From Anthostomella pinea (lineage: Eukaryota > Ascomycota > Sordariomycetes > Xylariales > Xylariaceae), in assembly GCA_963556695.1 (NCBI GenBank), contig CAUWAG010000003.1, positions 3,782,001 through 3,846,000 on the forward strand: a stretch of 64,000 nucleotides of DNA, in the 5' to 3' direction. The position numbers and the translations under genes were made by a program. The notes beneath the pieces are model-generated. The model made no database searches and was not told where the DNA came from. It was given only the letters and a program-made list of their open reading frames with translations. Within the stretch, counting starts at the first letter, position 1, and each line of letters starts with the position of its first letter. Of this stretch, positions 12,298-24,375 are shown in pieces.

Positions 12298-12341
<44 letters not shown>

Positions 12342-13527
12342 CGGGAATGCATGTGATACTCCATGACACCATGTTGCTACAGATGTGGGCCATCAACTGT
12401 GCTGTCAGTCTTCAGTGACCATCTGCAAGTCGTTGCGTCTGGATGCTGTAATATACATCAAACGGAAGCCTCGCGAGCCTCGGTTCCTCCACCGGTCACC
12501 GGCTTGACAACGGGGCCATGTTCTTGTCATCACCACCGTACAACCTCCATCTAATGCATGTGTTGCCCCATGTGCCCTTGTTAAATTCAACCATCTGGAC
12601 TATCAGAACTATTCAGTTGAACAGCTTTGCTTACTTCACATGTCCTTGAGACCGCAACCACTAGCTTGTAAAGTCGACCGTTAGATCTAGTAGATATCTA
12701 CATACTTAGCTATAAGCTGTGCACGGTCTGTTTTTGGTCGTACATACAGCATAAACTCCAAGTTAATAAGTCGTTTAAATGTTGTCTGCTAATTCAGTAG
12801 CGAGCGGCTTACTGTATCCGCGGCACAATTGATTAACATAAGTCTAACGGCTAGATACCTCATTGACTTTCACATACTGCCAGATGAAGCTGCCATGCTT
12901 GGACTACTTACCCCAGACCAATTTCTTACTTGTGACCTACCCCCCTTTTGCCGGTGTAGTGTGGACTATGTTACCTTTGATATAATCATGGATGAGAAGT
13001 CAAAGAAAGGCATGCCTAGCTTGGCTTCCCTATCCCTAGTGTCAACACCGTTTCTACCTACATAGGTGAGGTCGCGGATACAGCCACGACACGTCCCTAC
13101 CGTGCGATCGTGGGCGTATGCACGGTCCTTATCTCGACAGTCTGGGGGCCAAAACAAGACTGTCGTGGTCACGCTGGACTGTTAGCACTGCTAGGCCCTA
13201 TCGCGCTGCCCGCGTTAAACCGTGCCAGTTTCTGGTCTCCAACTGTGACCCTTCTTGTCGCGAGACGAGAGGTCTCTTTATTATTACCCACTATTCTCCT
13301 CGAGTGAGGAAAGCAAGCCGGGAGGAGGAAACATTTTCCATCTCGGTTTGTCCTCCCGTCCCATCGTCTTGTTACCCCGTTTGCCCGTCTCAGCCTCTCA
13401 GGTCTGCGACTCGTTCTGCTTCTCGACTTGATTACACAAACCCCCGTCTTCCCCATTTTCCTCATGTTGGACGGCTCTTTTCCTTTGTCGACACTCTCCT
13501 CTCCCCGCCCTTCCCGACCACGGCGAT
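11183..13527. other. Long intergenic region
   Basis: About 2.3 kb without a convincing gene. It should contain the NED1 promoter (minus strand) and the promoter of the FN3 gene; a CT-rich stretch just upstream of 13528 fits the latter. The only striking element is the 43-G homopolymer at 12299. Open frames here have no recognisable domain. Confidence 0.35.
12299..12341. repeat. Homopolymer of 43 G
   Basis: An uninterrupted run of G counted at 43, preceded by ...GTTTGC and followed by CGGGAATGC. Long poly-G is rare in fungal chromosomes. It could form quadruplexes, be hypervariable, or be an assembly or cloning artefact. Apparent Gly- or Pro-rich frames across it are a consequence of the run. 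Confidence 0.95.
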
Positions 13528-16500
13528 ATGTTATGGACCTTATTGACGACGCCTCTTCCTTCGATTCTGTTCGTCTGCGCGCTCCTCGCCTGGTGGTTCA
13601 TTGAGCCCAAGACAACCCACCTGAACCTCATTATTGTCATCGGCGGCGTCCTTTTCTACTGGGCTGTCGCGCCCGACTTGGCCCAGTCGACTCCCGCGCG
13701 CATCTACAACATCTCTCTCGATCTCGCCGCCCTATTACGACTCGACGTGCTGATTACATACCACGCGAATATGCTCGTGACCGGCGTTGCCTTTTTGTGG
13801 TACGTCCAGCCGCCTGCCCGCCTGCCTGACGCGTAGTCGTCGTGTTTCTTGCTTATGTACCCTGCTCACGCGACCACACCATCACAGGTTGGCCCACCGA
13901 GCCGTCCAGACATTAAGAAAATCCGTCAACGACCTCGTCAGCATCCTCGGTGTCGAGGTTCCCGATGCCCCCGATGTCTCGCTCGCTGGAATACGTGCCG
14001 AAGCAGCCACTCTGAACTGGACACGCCCTCTGCCGACCCGACCCGTCGCGAAATTCACGATACAAGTCAATGGCGTCAATGGTGAGTCATGGACGCCCGA
14101 GCGGGACTTCAAAGCAGGTGATTGACACTTGTTCGTTAGTTGGGGATTCCGCGAATCAGGAGACCGCCATCACCGTGACGGGTCTGAAACCAGATCATTT
14201 CTACAATGTTCGCGTCATCGCCGTCGGTTACAACAATTTCCAGGCAGGGAGTCGCGTGATCCGCTTGCGAACATTTGGTAGAGATGGTCGGCCCCAGCTC
14301 GGAGATGGCCGTCTTCCGTCTAATTTCGTCCTCGAGGAGCAGAAGCTGGTCATGCCGAGTGATCACACCGATGAGGATGGAGTAACGAGGAGCCCTGCTG
14401 CTGGCGTGGAAGCTGCTTCCATCCCTGATACCTCAAGCTTGTCCCCACGGGATGCTATGACCAGTACCCCAATTGGACGGCGCAATACCCTGACGAGGAA
14501 GCACTCTCCATCCAGCACGAGTATCGAACAATCGGTTAAGGATGCTCTGAGCAATCGCTCAGAGCATTCCTTGCAGGAGCTTGGCGAGAGGTTCGAGAGC
14601 ATACGGAAAGACATCGACGAGACACAGTCGCAGATCGCCAGAGACGAGAGAGAGCACAAAGAGATGATGGACGAGCTGACTGAGGAGAAGAAAACCAAAC
14701 GGCGGGTGCAAAAAGAGAAGGACGACACTACAGAAAAACTGAAGAAGGAGATGGGGTTGACCGAGAGGGCTATGCGAAGCGTGCAGCAACGAAAAACCCA
14801 GAAGGAAAAGATGTTGAGGGAGAAACAAGCTGAGCGCCAGAAGCTCCACGACGACATGGCAAAATGGGAGAAGGATATGGCCTCGATGCGGAGACGACAA
14901 AGCTGCTTCGAAAAGGATAGGAGTACGTATCAGGAAAGGGGCGATACGCAGGCCGAAAAGTTACGCCTTGAAATCACACAGGCGCAAGCCAGCCTAGCAC
15001 AGGAGGAGGGGGAACTCAGGGAGAAGGGCAAGGAGCTGAAAGAAGCCGAAGAGCAGCGTAAAAGGCTTCCTGGAGGAGAAGAAAGCGAAGAATGGCGCGA
15101 TCTCGATCGCGAACTCGGACGGAATTGGGACGTCAAATACAAGGAGCTTCAGCGCCGGCTCGGTGCTGCCCACAGAAATTTGCGAATGATCAACGAATAC
15201 GAGCAGGTGCTACAGGCTCAGCTATCGACGGCCCAACAGTCTGGCCTGCCCTTCATGTACAGCCAGGCGAACTCCTCCGGGGCTGAATTTGATTCGGCAG
15301 CACATAACCAACTCAAACGACGAAGCCGCAACAGCAACTCGTTTTCTAACGTTGCTATCCCTTCTCCTGTGCAGTCATACGCCGCAACAGAACGTCCGTC
15401 TTTTGCGCCCTCTTCGACATTTGGTCCTTCCAGACCGCCGACGATGCCGCCGGGCTTTGCTCAAGGTCCTTTCATGGATCACAGTGCCGACTTCTCGGCC
15501 CCTTTGGATGAGGAAGGCCTTCGGGCCCTGAGTGCCGGTGCACCACTCAGTCCCACTGCTACTTCCTTGTTGCCCGCCGGGATGCTTGACGACGTCGTCG
15601 ACTATGGACCTCCCAGACCTCAACCACGGCCAGTTCGGCACAACACTTTCGGATCGGGCCCATCTCAGGACAATGATCCCCAGTCACCTGCATCTTCGGC
15701 TCGATCTGCGAGTCTGATGTCAAGCCCTCGGAGTTCTTCTCAGCATCTGCCGTTTTCGCAGTATACCGGTGAGAACAGCGATCGTCGTTCGCTCCGGGGA
15801 GCTCGAGGAGATTTTGGCGCTGCTTTGTCTCCAATAGCTCCTCCCGGTCAGGCTGTCCATAGAAGGAACTTCTTGCCGTGGCTCCATAGGGGGGGCAAGC
15901 CAGGAGACGAATCTCCGGTGCTCGGATCGTTGAAGTCAGGCCAGAGCCAGTCGTTCCCCCGACAAGCGGAAGACGCGGAACCTATCCATAACAAGCGACG
16001 AATCAGCTTCTCGGCCGGTTGGAATCTGTTTAACCGAAACTCTGCTGGCCCCGATCCAACTGAAGTCGGAAACTCGAGCTCCCGAGCTGTCCATCCTCGC
16101 CGACTAGGTCTCGGTGCACACGCTAACAGTACGGGCAGCAACATCTACTCCGAGCGCGATCCAAGTAGCCCCCGACCAATGTCGATCGCCTCTTCGGAAC
16201 TGCCTCGACCTTCTACTGACAGTGGATCCATATGGGGTCGTGTTCCGCAGACTCATCGACTCTGGTCTCCCGAAGCAGAAAACCCGTGGATTGCTTCTCG
16301 AAGCGCGTCTAGGCGACCTTCGCTTCATGGTTCTCCATCTTTGCTAAAGACAAGGGTTGCCGACGCTGATGACGAAATTCTGGACGAAGCGGAGCTTCTG
16401 TACGCTTCTCCCAGTCAAGTTGGGATCATTGGAAGCAAACCCATAGGAAAGACACTGAGTCAACGTCTGAACCCTACGGCTCCTACGTTTATGGCTGGCT

Positions 16501-17150
16501 TGTTCCGTGCCAAGCCTGAGAAGGAAAGGGACGTGGATAGGGAGACCAGGGACAGAGGCAAGGCCAAGGGCAGAGACAAGGAGAAGAAGCCTCGAGAATC
16601 CATGACATCAGCATCCGAAGCTGGTACCATTTCGATGGACGAGTCACCTTCGGAATCGCGAAAATCTCGAGATGCTTTTTCCGAAACCACACCGTCGGTC
16701 ACAGAATCCCGTGAATCGCTCAACCTGGATCAATCGTTCTCTAACACGCCATCAGACGCTACCGGACTCGGCATAAAAGAGTCGGAAAGCGGGATTAGAA
16801 AGCTGTTGCGCAAGGGAAGCTCCTCCAAGTTCAGCCTCTCCTCGGTGCGTGGATTAGGCAGCAAGAAAGGACCCAACAGTGTGGCAAGTTCGGACAGGAA
16901 CTTCGGTGACCGCACCAGCTTTGATGATTATGGCGAAGAGGGCAATGGCCAAGTGCTGAGTCGTAGCTATGACAGTATGAACAGCAGCCCTTCGATAGGT
17001 CCGATGAGCGGGAATAGGTCAGCCAAGGAAAAGCCGGTCAGCTGGGGCTCTAGGTTCAGCATGAAAAAGAAGTCGGGGAAAGAAAAGGAGAGTTTGGATC
17101 TCGAAAGAGAGGACGCGGCTCCTGCTACGCCTCTCATTGAAGAACACTAG
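13528..17150 (+). CDS. Membrane-anchored FN3/coiled-coil protein of filamentous fungi
   Basis: Model: join(13528..13799, 13888..14081, 14140..17150), 1158 aa. The N-terminus has two or three hydrophobic segments (about residues 3-25, 33-52, 72-92). An FN3-like domain follows at about 105-190 (ending VTGLKPDHFYNVRVIAVGYN). Next is a long charged coiled coil at about 270-440, rich in KEKMLREKQAERQ-type heptads. The rest is a disordered Ser/Pro/Arg-rich tail with several short basic and acidic patches. The introns (88 and 58 bp) have GTACGT and GTGAGT donors; joining them restores FLWLAHRAV and VNVGDSANQ. I recognise this as a type conserved in Pezizomycotina, but its function is not established. 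A membrane-tethered scaffold is an inference from the layout. Confidence 0.82.
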
Positions 17151-17796
17151 TTGATACTGGCTACAGTAGGAGTACCTTGGTAGCGCCTTAGTCAAACTAG
17201 CGAAACCATTGCTGTGCCTATGACAAGAATTATGTTTACTGCTGAATGTAAAGTCGCTCCAGGCCATCGGTAGGTGTATGTAGTCCAATAAAGGCCAACC
17301 CAACTTCATAGCTTGCTAGCTTTATCCTGAGAATGGCAGGTGACACACACGCAAGCGAGTGCCGGTGAGGCTCAAGAGCTGCCCTGGAAGCTGCCCCCTA
17401 AATAATGGGGCGGTGAGGAGCGGCATTACTCCCCAATGGCAAAGCTCGGCGAGCTTCAATTCCGACCTCGAGCACCGGGCCGGCCCAGCCCCATCGAACC
17501 ATTTCTGGGTGTTCGGAAGAACTACGAGTGGTCTGCTCATTACGACCATCTTCTTACCCGTGAACCTTACCACGCTCTACCCCCGAAGTCTGTCTGAGCG
17601 CTCGGCGGCTTTCGTGTTGCACTTCGACGTAGACATAGCCCATGGCGCTTACATAGCAAACGACCCAGCGTACCGAACCGTCGAATTCTAGCTGTTGCTG
17701 CCACCTCCCACCCGAAGCCACACCGAGCGAAGTAACTGATACCATACGATTTGCCGATTGCTACTCATAGACATTACCTCCCGTCATACCTCCCCT
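17151..17796. other. Intergenic, nothing recognised
   Basis: 3' region of the FN3 gene and 5' region of CMC1. No supported feature. Confidence 0.3.
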
Positions 17797-18574
17797 ATGG
17801 CCACAGCGGCCTCAGTAGCAGCAACAATGGCGCCCCAAATACCACCAGCACCGCCGACAGGGCCGTCGAGGCCCGGTGCGAGCGAGGAGAACCTCCCCAT
17901 GCCGTCGCGCAACCCGCTGCCGCTGTCCGCGAGCCAGGAGGCGCAGGTGCGCGAGGTGTTCAATGCGCGGGTGCGGAATCTGTGCGCGGACGAGATCAAA
18001 GGTGTGTCTGTCCAGTCTAGCCCCCTCGTGTTCTGTTTGTCACCTTCAAGAACATCTGATCCCTTTTGCCCAACCTCAGTCCTCGCCGGCCTCCCTACTC
18101 CGAGGCTCTTCCCCTTCCCTCCTCCGCCTCTCTCTAGACCATCTCTCCCATCCAACCCAACCCAAGCCAACCCTTCCCTCCCTCCATCCAACTAACCAAA
18201 TGAAAAACCCAGCCTTCGCAGAATGCGCCCGCACCCGCACCTTCACGATCCCCTTCGCATGCCGCGCGCTCAGCCACGCCATGAACAGCTGCATGCTGTC
18301 GCACGCGACGCCCGACGAGCACGACCGCGCGCGCGAGGACTGGTTCGCGCAGCGCCAGATGCGGTTCCGCGAGCGAGAAAAAAAAGAGCGCCGCAAGATG
18401 GAACAGGAGAAGTTCCACCGCGAGTGGTGGGGCCTGCCTGAGCGCGACCCCGAGGACGTAAAGCGGGAGCTGGAGAAATTGGCTTTGAAGGAGAGGATTG
18501 GGGGCGGGTATGGGCGGTCGCGGAGGGGGGAGGAGCAGGAGGTGCGGGAGAGAGGGGAGGACGGAAAGACGTGA
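17797..18574 (+). CDS. CMC1: Twin CX9C mitochondrial protein, CMC1-like COX assembly factor
   Basis: Model: join(17797..18001, 18213..18574), 188 aa. Splicing a 211-bp intron (GTGTGT...CCCAG) creates C-ADEIKAFAE-C, and 16 residues later comes C-RALSHAMNS-C: two CX9C motifs, one of which spans the splice junction. This CHCH arrangement is that of Cmc1, a copper-binding intermembrane-space protein needed for cytochrome c oxidase (COX1) assembly, imported through Mia40. A conserved DEHDRAREDWF and a Lys/Arg/Glu-rich helix follow (MRFREREKKERRKMEQEKF). The start at 17797 (MATAAS) is chosen; MAPQ at 17827 is an alternative. The intron is much longer than its neighbours and C/T-rich. The exact paralogue (CMC1 versus another CHCH factor) is likely but not certain. 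Confidence 0.85.
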
Positions 18575-19305
18575 TGGGACGGGGGGTTTCCTACCTTATT
18601 CAAGATGGGGGTGAGGCCGAGAGGAGAGGAAGAAGTATGGGTAGAAGAGGTGTCATGCATATACGGCGTTCAGGGGCGATTCTCGATCTGGTTCTGGCCG
18701 GGGATGTATTTCTATCCACGCTGCTCTGCGCCCATTACAATACTGTACATCACATCACGGAACTGGCACCTGTATATCCACATCATTCAAGGACCTGTCT
18801 TCACAGCTTTGGCGGTGCAATTCCCCGGCGCAATTTCGAGCGAGCAATATTAATACTGCGTTCGGCTGCAAATGCTACCTGGGTAGCAGACATGGTTGGC
18901 CTCATTGTCTCGGGGCTTCTAGGTCCAGAGACACATTATCGATACCATCTCAATCTGCTGGGTTGGGAACACGAAGTACAGGTTCAAAGAGGAAGGTCAC
19001 CGCTGTCCTGTCGAAAGAAAGCTCTCTATAAGTTGTGGGTGGCAAAGATTCAAGATGCTTCATGCTTGTTGACACGTCTTGAGACCGTCCTGTCTGGGTA
19101 GCATTTCTGGTCTATCAAGTCCCATATCCTAGCTCTCTGCGGGTTCGTCTATACCAAATGGCTCTTTTCCCCAATCCTTCTTCTCTTCTACAAAATTGGT
19201 ATTATTTGACGCCAACACATGGGTTTCAATGTTCCTGTTTCATTTGACTCAGCCACGCTACATATAAAGTAGGCCACCCGGCAACCAGTAACTTTATATG
19301 TTAGA
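18575..19305. other. 3' region between CMC1 and LYS1
   Basis: Contains an open frame on the plus strand to about 19101, but it has no recognisable domain and sits where two convergent 3' UTRs are expected. Nothing else is seen. Confidence 0.3.
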
Positions 19306-20649
19306 CTAGTTCAACACCTCCTTGGGCAGAGAGGCCACCTTCTCCTGGAATAGCTTTTCCGCATTCGACCACACAGGTTCGTTGCGCCAGTTGTTCAGCT
19401 TGAGCAGATGCGGCAGCAGGTCGCCGCTGAAGGCCTCCGACGACTCGCGCGGCAGCAGGCTGGGAAGGTGGTCGATGCTGATGACGCTGCAAGGAGGACC
19501 CCCATCGAGCCCTTCAACAGGCACCGTGGGTTTCTTGAACGTCGTCGCAACGGTGTAGATGGGAATCGGGTTATTGGGGTTCGTGGTATCGGCCGAGACG
19601 TCGCAGACGACGCTCAACTGGCGGCCCGGCGTCTTCAGCGACTCGACGTTGACGAAATGGGGTATTTTGGAAGCGAGGTAGATGCAGTTCACGAACACGT
19701 CGCTCTCGGTGATCTCCTTGAAGGGCCCGCCCTTCGCTGTCTCGGCCATGTCCCACTTGAGGATCTGCTCTTTCGGCACGCCGGCCTTGAGACACATGTC
19801 GATGGCGCCACGTCCGCAGCGGCCCAGCGCTCCTATGACGATGACGCGCGGCAGGCGGCCGGCCTTCTCCTTGCCGGCGGCGAGGTCCGCCTTCACGTCA
19901 GAGATCAGCGCGTCCTCGTTGGGGTAGCTCTCGACGCCCGGCAGAGGCTCGTTGGGGTGCGTGAGTTGCCAGGCCCAGCTCTTGAGGGCCAGCGCACTGC
20001 CGCTGAAGCCCGCCGAGTATCCGAAGGCTGCCACGCGCCGTCCCGTCTCCGGGTCCTGGAGGAATTCGAGGTCGAGGAGCGTGCCGCCGCCGCGGGGGAA
20101 GCGAGCTAGGACGTTTTCCCAGCCGCCCTGGTTCTTGTAGACCTGGTGAAACTGTCAGACCTGATTTCACCATAGGAAAGAGGTAACCCGGGATAATACT
20201 TACATGCGCGAATTGGACGTGTACGTGCTTGAGGGGGACTATGTGATGTATCAGTCAGTTGATTATTCCATGTCCTCCGCGCCCGAGTTCAAGTTGCTTG
20301 TTTCAACTATTGTATGGTCGCAGGGTGGGGTTGAGGAATGCGCATACAGGTTTCTTCGGGGAGCTCCTTCAGCCCGACTATGATGTGTTCTTTGGGAGCA
20401 TCGCTACATCGTCCGCAATTAGCTGAGGTATCTTGAGGCGCGGACCATTACGCACCGCCAGCTTCCGGTAGGTACGAGGGTAGCGCCAATTTTAGAGAAC
20501 TCTTCGTCGTCGAAGATGCGGACGGGGCTCTTCTCGACGTTGACGGTGTAGCCGGCGTCGATCAGTGCCTTCGCGGTGGTCGGGGTGAGTGCGCTGCGGT
20601 GCTCGAGCGGCTTGTCCTCGGAGCGCAGGTGGAGGACGGTGGGAGCCAT
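19306..20649 (-). CDS. LYS1: Saccharopine dehydrogenase (NAD+, L-lysine-forming)
   Basis: Model: complement(19306..20142, 20204..20238, 20348..20403, 20456..20649), 373 aa, exactly the yeast Lys1 length. This is the last step of the fungal alpha-aminoadipate pathway: saccharopine + NAD+ to lysine + 2-oxoglutarate. The N-terminus is MAPTVLHLRSEDKPLEHRSA. Splicing three introns (52, 109 and 61 bp) gives [24 protein letters not shown] and QFAHVYKNQGGW. Lys77 of GLKE and His95 of FAH correspond to the catalytic Lys/His pair of the yeast enzyme. The exon 3 of 35 bp is very small. The Rossmann region contains VIVIGALGRCGRGA, and the C-terminal part has DVSADTTNPNNPIP. The product ends KEVLN. Confidence 0.95.
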
Positions 20650-21653
20650 GGTCGGACGATGGGAGGGCGACGAAAAGGAGGACGCGATGCAAGGGGACGA
20701 GTTCGCGGGCCAATTGGGTCGAATTGGCGACGTTTTGCGCGTTGATTGTAGGATATCTCTTCGTATTGGTAGTCCCAGGATGCTAGTTGTATGTGTAGTG
20801 GTTTTGAAGCAGCGGGTGAGTCCTCGTCTCAAGATCGGTGACCAAACTAGAAGCTGCATAGCGACTTTACAGTGGGGAAGGTGGGATGAAAATGATTCAG
20901 ACTTCCGATGTCGCCGCCGCTTTCTGACGGCTAAACCTGCAACTGCAACTGTGACTGCCGGGCGCACCCCACCCCCTCCTTTTAGCGCACCGTCTCCCCC
21001 CTATTCTTCGACTTGCGTTTCGAGGCTAACGACTCTGAAACTCACCACTACCAATTGTCTCCTAGGATTTGAGCATATGCTACCATTTTTCTAAAGGACG
21101 TAGGCATCGTGACACCGGGCCGTCGATTTGCTGACTAAAAGCTGGCCATTGACGCAGGGCCCGGGACATGACATACGGTCGAGGCAGCTTGCTCCAAAAG
21201 GGCCCCAGTTCAGGCGAGGAGATTCAGACGACAACTGGGCTCGTCAATCCAGAAGAGGTGTATACATGGTGTCTGCATGAGTCATTTAGATTCATTTTCT
21301 TAGGCACGGGTCATCCAAATCTCGAGCCGCAAGGGATAGGTATGGGCCTTGCTCAGATGACTAGCGGGTGACCGTCGGTTACCGGCGGACTTTTACACAC
21401 CCAGAGCAGTACTTGGGTTACACCGCTGTCAGCATGCAGGCCGTACATGATATGTGCATTCGCGTTGAGAGGCAGCCGTGGTATGCGTTGGGCTGGCTGC
21501 AGACCACAAGCTGGAGTGTCCTAATGTGCCCCCCTTTCCACACGCCCTTCTGTTCCAGCCATGGACTATAAGAAGGATATCTCTCAATGCTCCAGACTCG
21601 ATTCTCCAGAGTCTGCACATACTATACACAATATATCCGCTCTACTTCTCACC
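20650..21653. other. Intergenic, nothing recognised
   Basis: 5' regions of LYS1 (minus) and the epoxide hydrolase (plus). A C/T-rich stretch near 20960-21020 may be part of the LYS1 promoter. No gene is seen. Confidence 0.3.
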
Positions 21654-22877
21654 ATGGCCGGCATCACGCCCTACACTATCTCCATCTCCGACGAAAAGCT
21701 CAGACGTCTCCAGCAGAAACTCGACTTGACCGACTTTCCAGCAGCATGCGTCGACGCCGAGGGTTGGTGCCACGGGACGCCGTTGTCCGACGTGCAGCGC
21801 CTCATACACCATTGGGCCCATGGATTCGACTGGCGCGCTACTGAAGCAAAACTCAACGAGTTTCCCCAGTACATGGCAAAGGTTGAGATAGATGGGATCG
21901 GACAGCGCGAAGTGCACTTCGTACATCAGCAGAGCAAGGTCAAAGATGCAATTCCTTTGCTCTTCATACATGGGTGGCCGGGAAGCTTCATTGAAGTCAC
22001 GCGCATCCTACCTGAGCTGCTCCACGGCAGCGACAGCTGTCCAGCTTTCCACGTCGTTGCTCCGAGCCTGATAGATTTCGGCTTCTCATCTGCCAGTGAG
22101 ACGAAAGAATTCAACATCAGTCAGCACGCCGAGGCATTGCACAAAGTGATGCTGGCACTAGGGTACGATGAGTACGTCGTTCAAGGAGGCGATCTGGGAT
22201 ATCTGGTGGCGCGGTTCCTCACCATCAACTACGGCCCGAAGCACGTCAAAGCCCATCACCTCAACAATGTAGCACCCGCCGAGCCGACCGCTGATTCGCA
22301 TCCCGAGCTCCATGCCCAAATGAAAGACTCGCAGCTCACCCCTGGAGAGCTTGCTGGACTAGGCCGCACCGAGTGGTTCTCGAAGGAAGGCAATGGATAC
22401 TACAAGAAGCAAGCCACGAAGCCACAAACGGTCGGCTACTTCATGGCCGACAGTCCCGTCGGCTTACTGGCATGGCTCCTTGAGTGCCTGCATGACTGGG
22501 TGGACGACTACAAGTGGACCGACGACGAGATCCTCACCTGGGTCAGCATATACTACTTCTCCCGCGCCGGCCCCGCCGCGTCGAGCTACATCTACTACGC
22601 TATCGAGCATACTGAAGTGTCCCCCTTTGCGGTTGCACAGAAGTATTCAGAGGTACCGCTGGGCGTTTCTCGCTTCCCGCAGGATCTGATCTTGTTGCCG
22701 AAGCTCTGGACTCGCACTCTTGGCCCGGTCGTCTTCGAGAACGAGCATTCGAGGGGTGGCCACTTCGCATCGTGGGAGAGACCGGATGCTATCTTTGGTG
22801 ATTTGCGAGCCATGTTTGGGAAGGACGGTGGTGCTTACGGTGTTGTGGCGGGCAAGACTGGCTATCACGCTTCGTAG
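21654..22877 (+). CDS. Microsomal-type epoxide hydrolase
   Basis: Single exon, 407 aa, starting at ACCATGG (MAGITPYTISISDEKL). The N-terminal EHN segment is followed by an alpha/beta-hydrolase core. The oxyanion-hole motif is HGWPGS. The nucleophile elbow is VQGGDLG, with Asp as the nucleophile as in epoxide hydrolases. A late GGHFASWERPD supplies the His base. These enzymes open epoxides with water to give diols, in detoxification or secondary metabolism. Family length is about 390-430 aa, so the gene looks complete. An upstream in-frame extension of about 31 codons has a weaker start and does not resemble the family. No P450 or PKS partner is adjacent, so the substrate is unknown. Confidence 0.9.
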   Translation: MAGITPYTISISDEKLRRLQQKLDLTDFPAACVDAEGWCHGTPLSDVQRLIHHWAHGFDWRATEAKLNEFPQYMAKVEIDGIGQREVHFVHQQSKVKDAIPLLFIHGWPGSFIEVTRILPELLHGSDSCPAFHVVAPSLIDFGFSSASETKEFNISQHAEALHKVMLALGYDEYVVQGGDLGYLVARFLTINYGPKHVKAHHLNNVAPAEPTADSHPELHAQMKDSQLTPGELAGLGRTEWFSKEGNGYYKKQATKPQTVGYFMADSPVGLLAWLLECLHDWVDDYKWTDDEILTWVSIYYFSRAGPAASSYIYYAIEHTEVSPFAVAQKYSEVPLGVSRFPQDLILLPKLWTRTLGPVVFENEHSRGGHFASWERPDAIFGDLRAMFGKDGGAYGVVAGKTGYHAS

Positions 22878-23726
22878 TAGGCGTGCCGTGTGATCTGATT
22901 GTAGATTAATACTGCTACTGCAATGCTACTCACCTGATGGAGATAGAAGCACTAGGGAATCACTCCTCGATTTCGAGAACACAGGGTCGGCTCCTCCCTT
23001 CCGGTCGAAGAGCTTAGAAGAAAAGAGATCGATAACACAGGGTCTGAAGGAGGTCGTGACGTGCATGGCCAACTCCAGCGAGGATTGTCGAGTTGAGAAT
23101 GTACCAGTGCTATGCCCGTTTACGTCGAGATGCGTTCCCAGCAACTCTGATGATACCCAAGCGCGGATCAGCTGCCTCGAGCACGCCATCAAACTCTGCT
23201 CAAGACTACTTCGCACCCAACGCCACCACCATGTAAAATCCACCTGGCGCAAATGTTGTTTTTCCATAGCGCATCGTTGTCCCCCTGTTAGAATCACTCA
23301 AGGTGCTAGTGAATCCGTGACGGTGATAGAACTCTAGTCCTTCACTTCGTCGTCTACTTGATATGCCATGAACTCGGCGGGCCTTGCGTGCGATAGTAAG
23401 TGGTGCGGTGGGCTACGCAGAGAAGACCAACGAAGCGGAAGCTAACTACATTGTGACAGTGTTATGATCTAGCGGCCGCATTTATTATGCTTTGTCCAAG
23501 AGATAACAGCCGCTCCTTCTTGAGCAAGTGAACATTAAGTTAACGCCACGCTTCTGGTGGTGCGTATAAAACAACTCTCTCTTTTCGAAACTTAAATCCA
23601 TAATCATCAAATAAAAGCAGTCCTTCAGCTACCATCAAGCAGATTCTTCCCTACTGTAGAGACTTCATAAAGCATCCCAATCCCTACCACTGTCAGGCAA
23701 GAAGACTGTTTATACACCTACCGAAG
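22878..23726. other. Intergenic, nothing recognised
   Basis: No coding signal and no repeat recognised. A NotI-type GCGGCCGC occurs near 23472. Confidence 0.3.
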
Positions 23727-24375
23727 ATGGGGTCACATCTATCCATAAACCCCGAAGTCATGGCAGTCATAAGCGACGACACAGTCGACGCTACGACATG
23801 CGAAATCCCGGTGTCGATTGAGACATGTGGTTTCGTCTCAAACGGTGCCCTCTGTGGCGAGTAAGTCAAGCCCGGCCGCATCCCCACACTGCCTCTGCCA
23901 AATGTTGCTTCCTTAGATGTGGGCTGACCAGTATTCTAGATATCTCCGCGCCGGCGAAGATCTCGATGCAGTCGACCCCTACATCCGCACCCTTATCCGG
24001 TCCACCTGGACGCTTCAGCCATGCTCGAAGGACACGAAGCAGAGATACACAGCCGAGAAAGCGCACGTGGAAGCTGAAGGACAGATACTAGACGTAATCG
24101 TCGGAGTGGTCTTTGCAATGTACGCGCTGGCATGGATTATGGCGTGCTGCTGCGCCTGCCGGCACAGCAGCAAGAAACAGAAGCCGACGGACGTGGAGGC
24201 GGGAGCGTCAACTGGAGCACCTGAAGTTGCGGCACGGGAAACCACGTCGGCCAGTTCGACGCAAGAGGAAGAGAACCCCCCGAGCTACACTCAGTATGAA
24301 TCTTTGGAGCTGCAAAAGGTTGCGAAATGGCGGGAATATGTGTCCCACGGTCCTGCAAAGAGTTGCTGTCACTAG
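23727..24375 (+). CDS. Small single-pass membrane protein with a PPxY motif
   Basis: Model: join(23727..23860, 23940..24375), 189 aa. A 79-bp intron (GTAAGT...CTAG) joins CGE to YLRAGEDLDAVDP. There is no N-terminal signal peptide. A strong transmembrane segment at about residues 95-118 (core VGVVFAMYALAWIMA) runs into a Cys-rich CCCAC patch that could be palmitoylated, then a cytosolic-looking basic then acidic tail. The tail holds NPPSYTQY, a match to PPxY, the ligand of the WW domains of Rsp5/NEDD4 ubiquitin ligases. The protein ends SCCH. I do not recognise the family. A ubiquitin-ligase adaptor role is an inference from the motif and topology only. Confidence 0.65.

Noticed and set aside
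18575..19101. 177-codon plus-strand frame after CMC1
   Set aside because: No domain, overlaps CMC1's end and lies where convergent 3' UTRs are expected.
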